This document shows, one piece after another, positions 5,593 through 6,622 of a stretch of 6,622 nt of DNA (the stretch's first letter is position 1; each line of letters opens with the position of its first letter). Location: contig JAJAYS010000196.1 in assembly GCA_026786065.1 (NCBI GenBank), forward strand, positions 1 through 6,622. The letters run 5' to 3'. This DNA comes from Polaromonas sp. (GTDB lineage: Bacteria > Pseudomonadota > Gammaproteobacteria > Burkholderiales > Burkholderiaceae_C). The notes beneath the pieces were generated by a model. The model ran no database searches. It was given only the letters and a program-made list of their open reading frames with translations, and was not told where the DNA came from. The position numbers and the translations under genes are program-made.

Positions 5593-5613
5593 GATTCCAG
5601 ATTCCAGATTTTT
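5593..5613. repeat. Short 7-bp repeat, GATTCCA x2 plus GATTTTT
   Basis: Two exact copies of GATTCCA (5593-5599, 5600-5606) are followed by a third diverged unit, GATTTTT (5607-5613). It shares the 7-bp period of the CCACCCG array that ends 11 bp earlier but not its sequence. It is too short to be confident that it is more than a local duplication. Confidence 0.5.
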
Positions 5614-5658
5614 CTTGCGCAGCCGTTTGCGCTTTGCGACTGCACCGGAGACCTTTAA

Positions 5659-6372
5659 ATGATTGACAAAACATGTCCGACGATTGCCGAGGCGCTGGCT
5701 GGCGTGGCCGATGGCGCCACGGTGCTGATTGGCGGCTTCGGCACTGCCGGCATCCCGAATGAGTTGATCGATGGCCTCATCGCACAGGGTGCCAGCGGGC
5801 TCACCATCGTCAACAACAACGCCGGCAACGGCGAAACCGGCTTGGCGGCCCTGCTAAAGGCCGGCCGGGTGCGCAAGATCATCTGCAGCTTTCCGCGCCA
5901 GGCCGACAGCCAGGTCTTCGATGGGCTGTATCGCAGCGGCAAGCTGGAGCTTGAACTGGTGCCGCAGGGCAATCTGGCCGAGCGGTTGCGGGCGGCGGGC
6001 GCCGGTATCGGGGCTTTTTTTTCGCCGACCGGCTATGGCACCGAATTAGCCAAAAACGCCGACGGCTCGCCCAAGGAAACGCGGGAAATCAACGGCCGGC
6101 AGTACGTGCTTGAAATGCCGATTCACGGCGACCTGGCGCTGATCAAGGCCGAGAAGGGCGACCGCTGGGGCAACCTGATTTACCGCATGGCGGCGCGCAA
6201 TTTTGGCCCGGTGATGGCGACTGCGGCGAAAAAAACCGTTGCGACGGTGCACAAAATCGTCGAGTTGGGCGCGCTGGACCCGGAGCACATCGTGACGCCG
6301 GGCCTGTTCGTGCAAAAGGTGGTGCGCATAGCCCGCGTTGCGACCGAAGCGAGCGGCGCAAAAGCCGCTTGA
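5659..6372 (+). CDS. pcaI: 3-oxoadipate CoA-transferase subunit A
   Basis: A 237-residue alpha subunit of 3-oxoadipate:succinyl-CoA transferase, which moves CoA from succinyl-CoA to beta-ketoadipate, the penultimate step of aromatic degradation to acetyl-CoA and succinyl-CoA. The family-1 CoA-transferase signature DGATVLIGGFGTAGIP is at 18-33. Other conserved blocks are 'NNNAGNGETGLAALL' (52-66), 'SFPRQADSQVFDGLY' (77-91), 'VPQGNLAERLRAAGAGIGAF' (101-120), 'PTGYGT' (123-128), 'KGDRWGNL' (166-173) and 'HIVTPGLFVQ' (210-219). These resemble the PcaI I recall from Pseudomonas more than acetoacetate transferases, though ScoA cannot be fully excluded. The catalytic glutamate belongs to subunit B, encoded next. 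The ATG is preceded by CGGAG 8 nt upstream. Adjacency to the PcaR-type regulator supports the pca assignment. Confidence 0.93.
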   Translation: MIDKTCPTIAEALAGVADGATVLIGGFGTAGIPNELIDGLIAQGASGLTIVNNNAGNGETGLAALLKAGRVRKIICSFPRQADSQVFDGLYRSGKLELELVPQGNLAERLRAAGAGIGAFFSPTGYGTELAKNADGSPKETREINGRQYVLEMPIHGDLALIKAEKGDRWGNLIYRMAARNFGPVMATAAKKTVATVHKIVELGALDPEHIVTPGLFVQKVVRIARVATEASGAKAA

Positions 6373-6382
6373 TCTGAGAAAA

Positions 6383-6400
6383 ATTCGGCTTGAACCGAAT
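6383..6400. other. Small inverted repeat downstream of pcaI
   Basis: ATTCGG (6383-6388) pairs with CCGAAT (6395-6400) around a CTTGAA loop, starting 11 nt after the pcaI stop. The stem is only 6 bp and no T-run follows (AATTACGGGC), so it is a poor terminator. It could be a minor processing or stabilising hairpin in the pcaIJ transcript, or chance. Confidence 0.4.
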
Positions 6401-6408
6401 AATTACGG

Positions 6409-6452
6409 GCGTAAGCAGCTATCGAAAAAATAGCAACTGGCAGAGCTTACGC
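6409..6452. repeat. Nested palindromic element in the pcaI-pcaJ gap
   Basis: Outer arms GCGTAAGC (6409-6416) and GCTTACGC (6445-6452) are perfect 8-bp inverted repeats. Inside them GCTAT (6418-6422) pairs with ATAGC (6430-6434) around a CGAAAAA loop, followed by an unpaired AACTGGCAGA bulge. The GCTAT...ATAGC core next to a GC-rich stem resembles dispersed intergenic palindromes I have seen in Comamonadaceae genomes, so this is a candidate REP-like unit. As RNA it would fold within the pcaIJ message about 50 nt before the pcaJ start. Confidence 0.65.
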
Positions 6453-6500
6453 TTCTGCACCCACACCCGAACCCGGCGACCCCAATCGAAAGGCAGCTCC

Positions 6501-6622
6501 ATGACTTACCAGAAACGCACCAAAGACCAGCTCGCGGCCCGCGTTGCGCAGGACATCCGGGAGGGCGATGTCGTCAACCTCGGCATCGGCATGCCAACGC
6601 TGGTGGCCAACCACATTGCCGC
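6501..6622 (+). CDS. pcaJ: 3-oxoadipate CoA-transferase subunit B, N-terminal part (partial)
   Basis: The open frame begins [19 protein letters not shown] and continues with '[20 protein letters not shown]' (21-40) to the window edge, 40 codons plus two bases. The '[17 protein letters not shown]' segment is a conserved N-terminal feature of the beta subunit of CoA transferases (PcaJ/ScoB). The catalytic glutamate (in the SENG motif) lies further on, outside the window. The ATG is preceded by AAAGG (6489-6493) about 7 nt away. PcaJ forms the active enzyme with PcaI encoded 128 bp upstream; such subunit genes are usually nearly contiguous, so the gap is unusual. Confidence 0.92.
   Translation, partial: MTYQKRTKDQLAARVAQDIREGDVVNLGIGMPTLVANHIA

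Noticed and set aside
5430..5594. A possible 54-codon plus-strand ORF starting at the ATG inside the operator and running through the 9-bp and 7-bp repeats, ending in TRHPPPAT-type repeats.
   Set aside because: It has no Shine-Dalgarno, starts within a predicted protein-binding site, and its repetitive protein sequence is simply the translation of the tandem repeats. A regulatory leader peptide cannot be excluded but nothing supports it.

Overview
The window looks like chromosomal DNA of a betaproteobacterium, most likely a member of Burkholderiales/Comamonadaceae (the Polaromonas, Rhodoferax, Variovorax type). This rests on the GC-rich coding sequence, the DUF1841 protein, the diheme cytochrome c4, the PcaR/PcaI pair, and an intergenic palindrome with a GCTAT...ATAGC core of a kind I associate with that family. 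The genus is an inference from recognised protein families; no search was run.

Layout. Positions 1-75 (+) hold the last 24 codons of an OmpR/PhoB-type response regulator. Converging on it is a tightly packed minus-strand cluster of four genes, read from 3049 down to 94: a MoxR-type AAA+ ATPase, a 94-residue protein with two predicted membrane segments, a GNAT acetyltransferase with a GTG start, and a CoxE-like von Willebrand A (VWA) protein. The first three are linked by 4-nt stop/start overlaps and the last follows after 18 nt, so this is almost certainly one operon. Divergent from it is a diheme cytochrome c4 gene (3193-3861, +) with a perfect TATAAT box. It ends at a bidirectional terminator shared with a converging DUF1841 gene (4372-3938, -). 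An array of 11-bp units lies just upstream of DUF1841.

The last third is the end of the beta-ketoadipate (protocatechuate/catechol) pathway. An IclR-family regulator of the PcaR/PcaU type (5384-4581, -) is divergent from pcaI (5659-6372, +), and pcaJ runs off the right edge (6501 onward). PcaI and PcaJ are the two subunits of 3-oxoadipate:succinyl-CoA transferase. The regulator-pcaI gap holds a 9+2+9 palindrome plus a third direct half-site overlaid on the regulator's own promoter. It is followed by three short tandem-repeat blocks with periods of 9, 7 and 7 bp, the clearest being eight copies of CCACCCG. The pcaI-pcaJ gap is unusually long (128 bp) and carries a nested palindrome.

The genes themselves are mostly recognisable housekeeping or catabolic families. 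The less explained material is the composition of the MoxR/2TM/GNAT/VWA operon and the repeat structures around the pca and DUF1841 promoters. I did not find clear evidence of a wholly new system.
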